Shown here piece after piece: positions 39,795 through 48,829 of a stretch of DNA of 51,905 bases. Position numbers and translations under genes: made by a program. The DNA lies in contig JAEMRK010000007.1 of the NCBI GenBank assembly GCA_016463375.1, positions 1 through 51,905 of the forward strand, written 5' to 3'. The number at the start of each line of letters is the position of its first letter. Within the stretch, counting starts at the first letter, position 1. The notes beneath the pieces were generated by a model that was not told the DNA's origin, did no database searches, and saw nothing but the letters and a program-made list of their open reading frames with translations. Source of the stretch: Parachlamydiales bacterium. Its GTDB lineage: Bacteria; Chlamydiota; Chlamydiia; Chlamydiales; JAEMRK01.

Positions 39795-40775
39795 ATGGGT
39801 ATGCAGACAATAGAAATGCGCGAAGCACTTCGCCAAGCAATGGATGAAGAAATGGAACGTGATGCGTCCGTTTTTTTAATGGGTGAAGAAGTCGCACAAT
39901 ACAACGGAGCTTATAAAGTTAGCAAAGGAATGCTGGATAAATGGGGCCCAGAACGTATTGTCGATACACCTATTGCTGAACTTGGATTTGCCGGATTAGC
40001 TATTGGTGCTGCTATGACTGGCCTTAGACCTATTATCGAATTTATGAGTTGGAATTTTTCTTTTGTCGGTTGTGACCAAATTATATCGAACGCTGCTAAA
40101 ATGTATTATATGTCTGGTTCTCGTTTTTCTGTTCCTATAGTATTTAGGGGACCAAACGGGGCAGCAGCTCAAGTATCATCACAACACTCTCATTGTGTTG
40201 AGGCTTTTTACGGCAATCTTCCAGGATTAATTGTTATTGCTCCTAGTAATGCTTATGACGCAAAAGGATTACTTAAATCAGCTATACGTAATAACAATCC
40301 GGTATTGTTTTTAGAGTCTGAATTATCTTATGGCGAAAAAATGGCGATACCAACAGAAGAGTATTTAGTGCCTATAGGTAAAGCCAAAGTCATGCAAGAG
40401 GGACAACACGTCACATTAGTATCACATGGTCGGATGATCCATTTTTGTCAGCAAGCAGTGCATGAGCTGGCTAAGAAAAAAATATTTGTTGAATTGATCG
40501 ATTTGAGAACGATAAAACCATTAGATATTAATACGATTTTATATTCTTTGAAAAAAACGCATCGCTGCGTTGTTGTTGAAGAAGGGCACCTATTTGCAGG
40601 TATTGCAGCTGAAGTAAGTGCTCAGATCATGGAGCACGGGTTTGATGAACTCGATGGTCCTGTTGTGAGAATTTGTCAAAGTGAAACACCTATGCCTTAT
40701 TCAATGATGTTAGAAAAAGAGACTTTACCAAACACCCAGCGCATCATCGCTGGCATCGAACAAGCGCTAAAATAA
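39795..40775 (+). CDS. pdhB: pyruvate dehydrogenase E1 beta subunit
   Basis: The 326-residue protein shows the E1-beta landmarks MGEEVAQYNGAYKVSKG (~30-46), RIVDTPIAELGFAGLAIGAAMTG, RGPNGAAAQVSSQHS and the conserved C-terminal YSLKKTHRCVVVEEGH. It supplies the second half of the TPP site and docks onto the E2 core. Only 9 nt separate it from pdhC, so pdhA-pdhB-pdhC is an operon. The E3 gene lpd is not in this window. Confidence 0.96.
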   Translation: MGMQTIEMREALRQAMDEEMERDASVFLMGEEVAQYNGAYKVSKGMLDKWGPERIVDTPIAELGFAGLAIGAAMTGLRPIIEFMSWNFSFVGCDQIISNAAKMYYMSGSRFSVPIVFRGPNGAAAQVSSQHSHCVEAFYGNLPGLIVIAPSNAYDAKGLLKSAIRNNNPVLFLESELSYGEKMAIPTEEYLVPIGKAKVMQEGQHVTLVSHGRMIHFCQQAVHELAKKKIFVELIDLRTIKPLDINTILYSLKKTHRCVVVEEGHLFAGIAAEVSAQIMEHGFDELDGPVVRICQSETPMPYSMMLEKETLPNTQRIIAGIEQALK

Positions 40776-40784
40776 GGGGATGCC

Positions 40785-42086
40785 ATGCCGTTTTTGATGA
40801 CTATGCCAAAACTCTCTCCCACTATGGAATCGGGAATCGTAACTAAATGGCATAAAAAAATTGGGGACCTTGTTCAGCCCGGCGATGTTTTGATGGAAGT
40901 AGCTACTGACAAGGCTACAGTTGAGCATCAAGCTATTGATGAAGGCTATCTTCGCCTAATTTTAGTTGAAGAAGGCAAAGAAGCTCAAATTAATGAAGCT
41001 ATTGCTGTCTTTACAGAAACAAAAGATGAAAATCTAGATAACTTCAAAGTTCCTGAAAAGCCTAAAAAGCAAGTAGAGAGTGAACCTCCAGCTGTAACAG
41101 AATTGCATTCCCCTGAAGCTCCAGCTCCGACTGTTAAAAAAGCATCTACATCATCTTTGATGGGCCCCACATTTAAACCAGAAGCGCCTTTAAAAAATTA
41201 TCAGTTTGAAAAACCTCGTTCCGAACTATCTCGCATTTCAGCGTCACCTCTTGCCAAAAAATTAGCTAAAGAGCGCATGCTCGACTTGACAACTGTTAAG
41301 GGGTCTGGTCCAAATGATCGAATTATGGCAAGAGATTTAGATCAAGCTATGCCAAATGCGCTGACAACATTCAGTCGTAGAGAAATACCAACATTGGCTC
41401 CTGGAAGCTACCGCGAAATTCCAATGACACCTATGCGAAAAATTGTGGGTAAGCGCCTGCAAGAATCTAAAACGTTTATACCCCATTTTTACGTCAATGT
41501 CGAAGTAGACGCTGAGCGTCTATGCTCGACCCATTTACAGTTGAAAGAGGCGGGCATAAAAGTAAGTTACAATGATTTCGTTGTTAGGGCATGTGCATTA
41601 GCACTTCGTAAATTCCCAAATGTCAATAGTGGTTATAATAGCGAAACAGAATCGATGGTTTTATATCAAACTATCGATATATCGATTGCAGTGAGTGTAG
41701 ACGGTGGTTTAATAACACCAATTGTACGTCACGCAGATTATAAAAATTTAGGGGAGTTAGCTGTCGAGGTAAAGGCATTAGCTAAAAAAGCCAGAACTAA
41801 TAAACTCACTTTAGAAGAATATAAGGGTGGATCTTTCACCATTTCAAATTTAGGGATGTATGGCATTGACTCATTTCAAGCCATCATCAATCCTCCTCAA
41901 TCAGCCATATTAGCTGTTGGTGGACTGCTTGATAAACCCATTGTCAAAAATGGAGCCGTTGTTCCTGGTAAGGTAATGACATTAGTTTTGTCATGTGATC
42001 ATAGAATTGTCGATGGAGTCGCTGCTGCCGAGTTTATTAAGTTCGTTAAGCAATTATTAGAGAGTCCCGCTCAACTTTTGCTATAA
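40785..42086 (+). CDS. pdhC: dihydrolipoamide acetyltransferase (PDH E2)
   Basis: The 433-residue E2 has one lipoyl domain with the lipoylated Lys43 in ATDKATVEH, a Pro/Ala/Lys-rich linker (~85-140), a peripheral subunit-binding domain (SPLAKKLAKERMLDLTTVKG, ~150-170) and a C-terminal catalytic domain with the active-site SCDHRIVDG (His406, Asp410). The single lipoyl domain matches the chlamydial-type enzyme. The motif DGGLITPIVRHAD is also typical of the catalytic domain. Confidence 0.96.
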   Translation: MPFLMTMPKLSPTMESGIVTKWHKKIGDLVQPGDVLMEVATDKATVEHQAIDEGYLRLILVEEGKEAQINEAIAVFTETKDENLDNFKVPEKPKKQVESEPPAVTELHSPEAPAPTVKKASTSSLMGPTFKPEAPLKNYQFEKPRSELSRISASPLAKKLAKERMLDLTTVKGSGPNDRIMARDLDQAMPNALTTFSRREIPTLAPGSYREIPMTPMRKIVGKRLQESKTFIPHFYVNVEVDAERLCSTHLQLKEAGIKVSYNDFVVRACALALRKFPNVNSGYNSETESMVLYQTIDISIAVSVDGGLITPIVRHADYKNLGELAVEVKALAKKARTNKLTLEEYKGGSFTISNLGMYGIDSFQAIINPPQSAILAVGGLLDKPIVKNGAVVPGKVMTLVLSCDHRIVDGVAAAEFIKFVKQLLESPAQLLL

Positions 42087-42129
42087 ATTTAGTTATCGAT
42101 TAATATATTTGCCATTACTCAAGGTGAAT

Positions 42130-43569
42130 ATGCATCGCGTGACAAATTTTATACAGAATCAAAAAACGGCTATTTCTAAAATTCACTTGCCTACAAAAAA
42201 AGTGGCTGCTGCAACCAATTCTTCAGGATTGTTGCAAGGTCGTGTTGTTCGTCTTTTAAAAAAAGATGAAGTAAAACTCTTTGTTGAAGCCATTGCCTGG
42301 GCCATTATTCCATTAGCTATTCTTATATTAGCCACAATGACGCCTTATATTTTTGGAGCAATTCATCTGACTGGAGCAATTACTTTAGTTATTGATCTAT
42401 CACTTGGAATTGGTGGTTTATTCAACAGTATATTATTCCAAAAAATGCGCGATTGTTGGAAGTCTGCGATGCAAACAAGATGTCTGATCAAGGCATTTAA
42501 AAAAGTAAATTCTGAAAAAGTTATTGATTTAGAAACGATCCAAGATTTAATTCCAAAAATTTCTACAAGACAAATAGCATCGCTTTATTCTGAAATGGAT
42601 TTTCAGCAGCGTCAGTTTACACTTGGGGCTACAACTCATACACAAGCAGACTATTTATTTACAAAATTATCAGACGTTGAGATCTCTCAGCGTAAATTGG
42701 GAATGTCATCAGCGCTTGATTATTTTAAAACAGTCTTTAAGCAAGATGTTAAAGATCTGGGAACTACAGATCTTGAAAAATACCAACAAGACTTTAATAA
42801 GCATCTTGTAGCGTTAAAACATCTAATACATTGGATGAGATTGCTTAACGATAAACATTTAGACGAAGCGGAAAAATTAGATAAAAAATTTAATCTCATT
42901 AAAGAAAAGCTATGTTTTTCTCATGAAAGTAAATTTGCTAGGCAAAGAGCTAAAAATTGGCATGTAACAGCAACTATTAAAGAAGTGGCATCATGTTTGC
43001 ATTTTGCAAATGCCCAAGAGTTATTAAGCTCTTTAGATTACTATCAGTTATCTTATTTAATGATTGAGCGTTGCGGGTTAGCCAATGTTCAAAAATTAGA
43101 AGAGAGCAACTTTAAATCAGTTTCAGAGCTTAAAGTTGCCGTAATTTTGAAAAGTATAGAGCAATTATTAGGTAAAGAAGAATCAATTCTTTGGATCAGA
43201 AAGACTCATAACATAGAGAGTTTATCAACAGCTAATGTCAAAGAAATTTTGCAAGAAGCGACTATTTACGGCTTAAACAAACACTTCAACACCACTTACA
43301 CTACAAAGGTGATGAAAAGAAAGCTTGCTGATGTACACATTAAATTGTCGGAAGTAACGGATCAAGGTATCCGTAACGGTGCACTCATACCAGAAGATTG
43401 GTGTCATACTTTATTGGATTTAAAGAGTTGTTTATCTTTTATAGTGTTAGCTAAGCAATTGAATGTGGAAGATGTTTTCAAGGAATTGAAAAAAAGAGGT
43501 ATTCGCAAATGGCAGGCTATAACTCGAACTGAATTTTCTGATATTAATTCCGGAAAATTATTCGCTTGA
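42130..43569 (+). CDS. hypothetical membrane-anchored helical protein
   Basis: The 479-residue protein has two predicted membrane helices near the N-terminus (about residues 56-76 and 80-105, FVEAIAWAIIPLAILILATM and FGAIHLTGAITLVIDLSLGI) and then ~370 mostly helical, Lys- and Leu-rich residues without a recognised domain. It sits between pdhC and lpxD, where C. trachomatis also has an unknown gene, but I cannot confirm homology. The start at 42130 has AAGGTG upstream; an upstream TTG at 42109 is in frame. The last 12 nt overlap the end of convergent lpxD. Confidence 0.65.
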   Translation: MHRVTNFIQNQKTAISKIHLPTKKVAAATNSSGLLQGRVVRLLKKDEVKLFVEAIAWAIIPLAILILATMTPYIFGAIHLTGAITLVIDLSLGIGGLFNSILFQKMRDCWKSAMQTRCLIKAFKKVNSEKVIDLETIQDLIPKISTRQIASLYSEMDFQQRQFTLGATTHTQADYLFTKLSDVEISQRKLGMSSALDYFKTVFKQDVKDLGTTDLEKYQQDFNKHLVALKHLIHWMRLLNDKHLDEAEKLDKKFNLIKEKLCFSHESKFARQRAKNWHVTATIKEVASCLHFANAQELLSSLDYYQLSYLMIERCGLANVQKLEESNFKSVSELKVAVILKSIEQLLGKEESILWIRKTHNIESLSTANVKEILQEATIYGLNKHFNTTYTTKVMKRKLADVHIKLSEVTDQGIRNGALIPEDWCHTLLDLKSCLSFIVLAKQLNVEDVFKELKKRGIRKWQAITRTEFSDINSGKLFA

Positions 43570-44625
43570 AGATTTTAAAGATTTAACTTCTTTTTCAAGT
43601 TCTTCAACACGTTTAACAATTTTTTCAATATTCCTTAAATAAACTTGCTGGCGGTGATGTTCTTTAATGGGAATGCCTGGAGCTCCGGCAAATTTTTGAC
43701 CAGGTGTTGTTACAGTTTTTGAAAGAGCACCGCGCGCTAAGATCACTGTATAGTCAGGAACTGTAATGTGTCCGACGAGTGCTGATTGTCCTGCCATGAT
43801 AACATTTTTACCAGTTTTAGATGAGCCGGCTATACCTGTTTGAGCGACAATTAAATTGTCAGGACCAATTTCCACGTTGTGGGCAATCTGCACCAGGTTA
43901 TCAATTTTACTACCTTTTCTTAATATTGTACTGTCGATACGGGCTCTATCAATTGTACTATTAGAACCAATTTCGACATCGTCTTCAATAATCACATTTC
44001 CAAGCTGTTCTAACTTTGTATGCTTACCTTGGTTATCTGTATGGTAACCAAAACCGCAAGAGCCAATAACTACGCCTGGTTGCAAGATAACGCGGTTTTT
44101 AAGAATACATCTTTCTCGAATAGTGACATTGGAATAAATTATACAATCGTCACCAATTTCAGCACCTTGTCCGACGTAACAAAAACTGCTTACATAGGAA
44201 TTTTTACCGATAACAACATTTTCATCGATGACTGCATGTGGTAAAACAGTCGCGGTAGGATCAATTTTAGCACTTGGATGTACAACAGCTGTTGGATGAA
44301 TTCCATGAAAGCCAGTCGATCTGCAGCCACTACTTCTAAACAATGCAGCAACTGTTTGAAATGCAAGCGATGGATCAGAATGTATTAGATAATTTTTTCC
44401 ATCAACACGAGGCCAATCTTCTGCAATAAAAATCACGCCTGCTTGACACTCTTTTAAATGAGGAAGATATTTTCGATTAGCAAGGAATGAAGCGTCAGTG
44501 CTTTTAGCAGACGATAAATCAGAGATATTAGTTATTTGATGGTTAGGATCTCCAATAAGGTTTGATTGTGTCATTTTCGCTATGACTGAAAGCGAATAAG
44601 ATTTTGGAGATGAACCTTGAACCAT
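43558..44625 (-). CDS. lpxD: UDP-3-O-acylglucosamine N-acyltransferase LpxD
   Basis: LpxD adds the second acyl chain to UDP-acylglucosamine in lipid A synthesis. The 355-residue protein has an N-terminal uridine-binding domain (~20-110), then a left-handed beta-helix of hexapeptide repeats (~115-310; for example HPTAVVHPSAKIDPTATVLP), with the catalytic His in IAHNVEIG and a C-terminal helix (~320-355). The acyl donor would be acyl-ACP, whose synthesis genes are at 48.8-51.9 kb. A GAGG lies before the ATG, and a perfect 10-bp hairpin sits further upstream. Confidence 0.96.
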   Translation of the reverse strand: MVQGSSPKSYSLSVIAKMTQSNLIGDPNHQITNISDLSSAKSTDASFLANRKYLPHLKECQAGVIFIAEDWPRVDGKNYLIHSDPSLAFQTVAALFRSSGCRSTGFHGIHPTAVVHPSAKIDPTATVLPHAVIDENVVIGKNSYVSSFCYVGQGAEIGDDCIIYSNVTIRERCILKNRVILQPGVVIGSCGFGYHTDNQGKHTKLEQLGNVIIEDDVEIGSNSTIDRARIDSTILRKGSKIDNLVQIAHNVEIGPDNLIVAQTGIAGSSKTGKNVIMAGQSALVGHITVPDYTVILARGALSKTVTTPGQKFAGAPGIPIKEHHRQQVYLRNIEKIVKRVEELEKEVKSLKSSSE

Positions 44626-44652
44626 TTTAAAGCCTCAATAATTGGTTTGAAT

Positions 44653-44677
44653 GCTCCTTAAATAACCTTTAAGGAGC
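44653..44677 (-). promoter_or_regulatory. hairpin in the ompH-lpxD gap
   Basis: GCTCCTTAAA (44653-44662) and TTTAAGGAGC (44668-44677) form a perfect 10-bp stem with a 5-nt loop, 28 nt before the lpxD start and 22 nt after the ompH stop. No U-run follows on the minus strand, so it is not a standard terminator. It could stabilise or process the bamA-ompH-lpxD transcript. The stem contains AAGGAG-like sequence on both strands. Confidence 0.45.
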
Positions 44678-44698
44678 GTATATGAAAATAATAGGGTA

Positions 44699-45349
44699 TT
44701 ATTTACCGCTAGATTTTGGCATTGAAGATGGAGTGTTAGGTGTTGCATTTGATGCATTAGGAGTGTTTTGAGCATCACCATTTGCAGGAAGAGCATTATC
44801 AGATGGTTTATACGTTTTGTCCATTTCTGAAATCACTTTTTGTGTGACGTCTAATGAAGAGTTATAGAAGAAGCAAGCGTCTTCATTCAAAACAACCATC
44901 AATCCTTGGTCATTAGCCACTTTAGAAGAGGCTGTAGCTACTTGTGTTGATAAAACTTGTACAACTTTCATGTTAGCTTGGTTCAAGATTTGGTAGTACT
45001 GGTTTTGGTAACGTCCCATTTCTTGATTTAGGCCTTCGAATTTTAATTTAAGATCTTGTTCCGCATCAGGAGACAGACCATCCATGAATTCGGCGTCTTG
45101 AAGTTTTTTTGATAGATCATCAAGTTCTTTTTCTGTTTTTTGCAAAACAGCGCCCATTTGATTTTTTAGCGCCTCAAATGCTGCTTGTTCTGCTTTACCT
45201 TGTTGAGATTGTTCAACACATTTTCTAAACGATACAATACCAACGTTACTTGAAGAGGATAACTCATTCATTTCGGCAGCACATAAACAACCAGCTGGTG
45301 TTACAGCTAGGGTAGCTAAAAGCAGAGATAGACGATTTCGCAAATTCAT
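44699..45349 (-). CDS. OmpH/Skp-like periplasmic chaperone
   Basis: The 216-residue protein has a cleavable signal peptide (about 1-24, ending CLCAAE). The helical core (~40-170) of the Skp/OmpH family includes the coiled-coil arm FEALKNQMGAVLQKTEKELDDLSKKLQ. The tail is a low-complexity Asn/Pro/Ser/Thr stretch (~195-216). Skp-type chaperones bind unfolded outer-membrane proteins in the periplasm and pass them to BamA, whose gene is immediately upstream in the same direction. AAGGAG precedes the ATG. Confidence 0.9.
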   Translation of the reverse strand: MNLRNRLSLLLATLAVTPAGCLCAAEMNELSSSSNVGIVSFRKCVEQSQQGKAEQAAFEALKNQMGAVLQKTEKELDDLSKKLQDAEFMDGLSPDAEQDLKLKFEGLNQEMGRYQNQYYQILNQANMKVVQVLSTQVATASSKVANDQGLMVVLNEDACFFYNSSLDVTQKVISEMDKTYKPSDNALPANGDAQNTPNASNATPNTPSSMPKSSGK

Positions 45350-45434
45350 GGTGGCACTCCTTAAGGTGTCTTAATTAAGATAGAATGTTTTCTACCATCG
45401 GGTTCTTTATATTTTTTTTCATCAAAAATCGCTT

Positions 45435-47813
45435 TTAGAAACGTCCTCCCAATGAGACAAAAAAGCGTCTTACATCAGTATCGTTAGCAGGATTAATTGG
45501 GAAACCCATACCAAACACGATTGGAATTTGATTAAACAGTTCAACTCTTAAACCAAGACCATATGAAGCGTACATTCTACCAATATCAAAGCGCTCGTCA
45601 GTCACAGAACCGGCGTCAAAAAACACAAAGCCATCAACTTTTTTAAATAAGCTGTGCATATATTCTTCAGAGACTAAGAATGATGAAATACCACCGGCAG
45701 GGTCGTTGGTACCCGATAATGTAGGTCCGATTGAAAATCCTCGGTAGCCGCGAACAGTCGTTTCACCGCCCAAGAAATAGCGCTCGCTCAATGGTAATGA
45801 GTCGATTTTGCTTAAACCATCGCCTTTTTTAGAACCTCGTAATGGTGTGATAAAGCGCGCATCGCAACGGAATTTTAAAACACCGCGAGAACTCACTGGT
45901 ATGTACAGCGTATTAATGTAATTTACACTAAAAAATGTGTAGTCATCAAAAGGCCATAGAAAGGCATATTCTAGACTCAGATCTGATCTAAAACCATCAC
46001 GAGGTCTATGAACATTATCTAAACGAGAATAAAGAAGGCTTGAACCAACAGCTGATACCCAACCGCCGCGTTTAGCTTCTAGGTCAGCTTGAGGATTATT
46101 ACTAACATCGCCATTAACAGTTGTATTCGATTCTCTTAAACGATAATAGGCAGTGTAGTTTAAATAAGCATTAATAGGGTATGTAGCATGAGGTTTGATA
46201 CCCCATGTTTTAATGTCGTAGTCCTTAGATACAATGCGGTTATTAGACTTTTCTAAATCAAATCCTACAATCCAATTGGTATCTAAAAAATAAGGTTTAA
46301 CCCAACGAAGTGATAAAGTTGAATTTTTTGTACCAATCATAGCACGTAGATTCAAATATTCACCACCACCACGCAATGCAGAAGGGCCATCTGTAAATAA
46401 GTTAGCAAACCCTTTATAATTAAAATTGCGTTCTAGCAACTCGACACCACCAAATAGTGAGTCTAATGTACTAAAACCAAAGAATGCACTGATGTTACCA
46501 GTATTAGCTTCTTCCACTTCTATGTGAACGTCACGGTAATTGGATCCCAATAACTTTTCATCTTGAGATTTAACGGGGTAGACGTTGACATTTTTAAAAT
46601 ATTGGATATTTTGCAAGCGTTGCTCAGTTGACATTAACTTACGGCTATCAAAGACTTGCCCTGGTACTAGCAAGCATTCATGTAAAATAACACGCGTTTG
46701 TGTATGGCTATTACCGAAAATTTTTATTAAACCAACTTTAAATTGATCGCCTTCTGTAATAGTAAAATGAACATCGTATACTGGCGCGTCTTCTCTTAAG
46801 CTCGGTTGAAAGTTGATGGTCGATTCGATGTAACCATTAGTTCCATACAAAAGTGTCAGTGCGCGAACAGTGTCTCGCAAAGCGTCTGGAGAAAAAGGTG
46901 ATCCTTCACAAATTTTAAACTGGTAAACGATTTGCTCATTCGTGAATATGGTATTACCACTAAAAGTGAGGTTGCCAAAGTAGTACATCTCACCGCGATC
47001 TGCAGTGACTAGAACATTAATACGATTCTCTGTTTCAGCTTCACTAATTTGAATATCAACTTTTGCATCGGCATAACCTTCATTTTGCAAGAAGTGGACA
47101 ATAGTTAGTTGATCTTGATCTAAAGCTTCTTGTTGAAACGTACCAGTATTTGTATACCAGCTCATAAAAAGGTTGTACTTTTTAGTGTAGATCATTTCAT
47201 TGAGTTTACGTTCTTCATCTTTAGTAAACCCATTAAAACATACACGCTTAATTCTTCCAGCACGACCTTCATTGATAGTGACCGTAATGTCTACTTCATT
47301 AGTTTCTGGAAGCGGTGTGACAGTATAGTCCAGATCTGCTTCGAAGAATCCTTTTTGAACATACAAAGCTTTAATTTTATGAAAAGCTTCGCTAAACGCA
47401 AAGCGATCGTAGATCGCGCCGGGTTTTATGCCTAATTCTTTTTGGAGCTTCTTAGAAGTGATTAATTCGTTACCTTGCCAGGCGATATTTTTGATAGTCG
47501 GTTTGGCCCAAATGTTTAAAGTAATGAATACTTGGTTGTTATTGTACTCGATTTCAGGTTCCACCCGGTCGTAATCTTGAGATAGTAATTTTAAATCTGT
47601 ATCAAAATCAGTTTGGGAAAATATTGCGCCTTCTTTTGTTTTCATTTTTGCGCGAATCGTATTAGGGTCGATTGTTTCAGTGGGACTAATACGTTTTATT
47701 TCAATGTCAATTTTAGCAACTCGACCATAACCGTCGTCTGCATAAACATGACCAGTAAAGAAAGAAAAAAGTAGGGCAACAGATAAAAGATATCTTAACA
47801 TGAGATGGGCCAT
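45435..47813 (-). CDS. bamA: outer-membrane assembly factor BamA (Omp85)
   Basis: BamA folds and inserts beta-barrel proteins into the outer membrane. The 792-residue protein has a signal peptide (about 1-25, ending VYADD), five POTRA domains (~30-430; for example NIAWQGNELITSKKLQKELG and LTFSGNTIFTNEQIV) and a C-terminal 16-strand barrel with GGETTVRGYRGFSIGP (the VRGY loop-6 motif) and the terminal signature FVSLGGRF ending in Phe. The length equals that of C. trachomatis Omp85 as I remember it. The gene lies between recR and ompH, the chlamydial order. Confidence 0.97.
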   Translation of the reverse strand: MAHLMLRYLLSVALLFSFFTGHVYADDGYGRVAKIDIEIKRISPTETIDPNTIRAKMKTKEGAIFSQTDFDTDLKLLSQDYDRVEPEIEYNNNQVFITLNIWAKPTIKNIAWQGNELITSKKLQKELGIKPGAIYDRFAFSEAFHKIKALYVQKGFFEADLDYTVTPLPETNEVDITVTINEGRAGRIKRVCFNGFTKDEERKLNEMIYTKKYNLFMSWYTNTGTFQQEALDQDQLTIVHFLQNEGYADAKVDIQISEAETENRINVLVTADRGEMYYFGNLTFSGNTIFTNEQIVYQFKICEGSPFSPDALRDTVRALTLLYGTNGYIESTINFQPSLREDAPVYDVHFTITEGDQFKVGLIKIFGNSHTQTRVILHECLLVPGQVFDSRKLMSTEQRLQNIQYFKNVNVYPVKSQDEKLLGSNYRDVHIEVEEANTGNISAFFGFSTLDSLFGGVELLERNFNYKGFANLFTDGPSALRGGGEYLNLRAMIGTKNSTLSLRWVKPYFLDTNWIVGFDLEKSNNRIVSKDYDIKTWGIKPHATYPINAYLNYTAYYRLRESNTTVNGDVSNNPQADLEAKRGGWVSAVGSSLLYSRLDNVHRPRDGFRSDLSLEYAFLWPFDDYTFFSVNYINTLYIPVSSRGVLKFRCDARFITPLRGSKKGDGLSKIDSLPLSERYFLGGETTVRGYRGFSIGPTLSGTNDPAGGISSFLVSEEYMHSLFKKVDGFVFFDAGSVTDERFDIGRMYASYGLGLRVELFNQIPIVFGMGFPINPANDTDVRRFFVSLGGRF

Positions 47814-47876
47814 TATATTATTAGTAAATCAAAAGTCTTAATAGCAAGCTCTTGGAATTTATATACAAATTGGTGA

Positions 47877-47906
47877 ATTATAATGAATTAGAGTTAAAAA
47901 TTGCAA
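47877..47906 (-). promoter_or_regulatory. bamA promoter
   Basis: Read on the minus strand, TTGCAA (47906-47901) and a perfect TATAAT (47882-47877) are 18 bp apart, about 64 nt before the bamA start and immediately after the recR stop at 47911. bamA can thus be transcribed independently of recR. Confidence 0.5.
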
Positions 47907-47910
47907 GCCT

Positions 47911-48510
47911 TTAGAAGAGACGTCTTCCAGCCATAGCCCTAGCAAGGGTTCCGCCATCTACATAGTCAAAGGAGCTGCCCATTGGCATGCCGAATGCTAA
48001 TCGCGAAACCTCTACAGGATCATTTTCCAGCTCTTTTTTTAAAAAAAGAGCTGTAGCATCACCCTCTAAGGTTGAATCTAATGCAATGATAACTTCATTA
48101 ATTTTTTTTGAAAGTATGCGTTCTTTTAAATTAGGTAACTTTAGATGCTCAGGACCTTTGTGTTCTAAGGGGGAGAGTAATCCTCCTAATACATGATACA
48201 CGCCGGTGTACTCACGCGTCTCTTCAATTGAATAGACGTCTTTTGCATGGGCTAAAATACAAATAACAGATTGATTTCGAGCAGGATTATTACAAAAAAA
48301 ACAGTTTGCATCACGATCAGTTAAGCAACCGCATTCATTACAGCTAGGTAATTCATGAGGTATAGCTGAAACTAAATTGGCAAATTCATTTAATTGCTGG
48401 GGCGACCATGTCAGCATTTGAAATGCGTGTCTTTCAGCACTTTTAGTTCCAACGCCAGGTAGCTTTTTCAATATTTGAAAAAGCTTAAGTAAATGTTGAG
48501 GGTATTTCAT
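47911..48510 (-). CDS. recR: recombination mediator RecR
   Basis: RecR with RecO loads RecA at gaps in DNA. The 199-residue protein has the helix-hairpin-helix LKKLPGVGTKSAERHAF (~13-29), a four-Cys zinc finger (C-x2-C ... C-x2-C, ~56-73), a Toprim domain (VYHVLGGLLSPLEHKGPEHL and VIIALDSTLEGDATALFL) and the C-terminal RLAFGMPMGSSFDYVDGGTLARA. It is divergent from fabH across a 319-nt gap. Confidence 0.96.
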   Translation of the reverse strand: MKYPQHLLKLFQILKKLPGVGTKSAERHAFQMLTWSPQQLNEFANLVSAIPHELPSCNECGCLTDRDANCFFCNNPARNQSVICILAHAKDVYSIEETREYTGVYHVLGGLLSPLEHKGPEHLKLPNLKERILSKKINEVIIALDSTLEGDATALFLKKELENDPVEVSRLAFGMPMGSSFDYVDGGTLARAMAGRRLF

Positions 48511-48829
48511 GTCAGTAAATATTCCATAGTCAAAGTTTTTTGTATATTAAAACCGTTGCGTTTAAAATAAAATTTAATAATAAGTATGCGAAAAAAAATA
48601 AGGATAGATTTAATGGGATGTCTAGAAGAATATTAATTCAATTATAAAATTTGTTATAGGTCCTAACCATTTAAGTGGAGAGGAATTAGCGGTTAAGCTA
48701 TAGTAGTTTTCTCGTGAAGAGTATAGGATTTATCAGATTCAAATACGTGCCTTATTATAGGGCCAACATCTTTCACAATAGTTCTTTCATCTTAAGAGCG
48801 ATTTTAAGTTAAGGTCGGATTCATAGCGT
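48511..48829. other. 319-nt intergenic region between recR and fabH
   Basis: No gene or RNA that I can support. A possible fabH-side promoter is TTATCA (48730-48735) with TATTAT (48753-48758), 17 bp apart and about 72 nt before the fabH ATG. The rest is AT-rich without clear repeats, tRNA-like signals or terminators. Confidence 0.4.

Noticed and set aside
44682-44775. A plus-strand open frame preceded by AAGGAG and ATG at 44682
   Set aside because: It runs only ~30 codons, lies antisense to the ompH 3' end, and the ribosome-binding motif is just the arm of a palindromic hairpin.
48600-48640. Tiny open frame with ATG near 48611 in the recR-fabH gap
   Set aside because: It encodes only seven residues and lacks a convincing ribosome-binding site.
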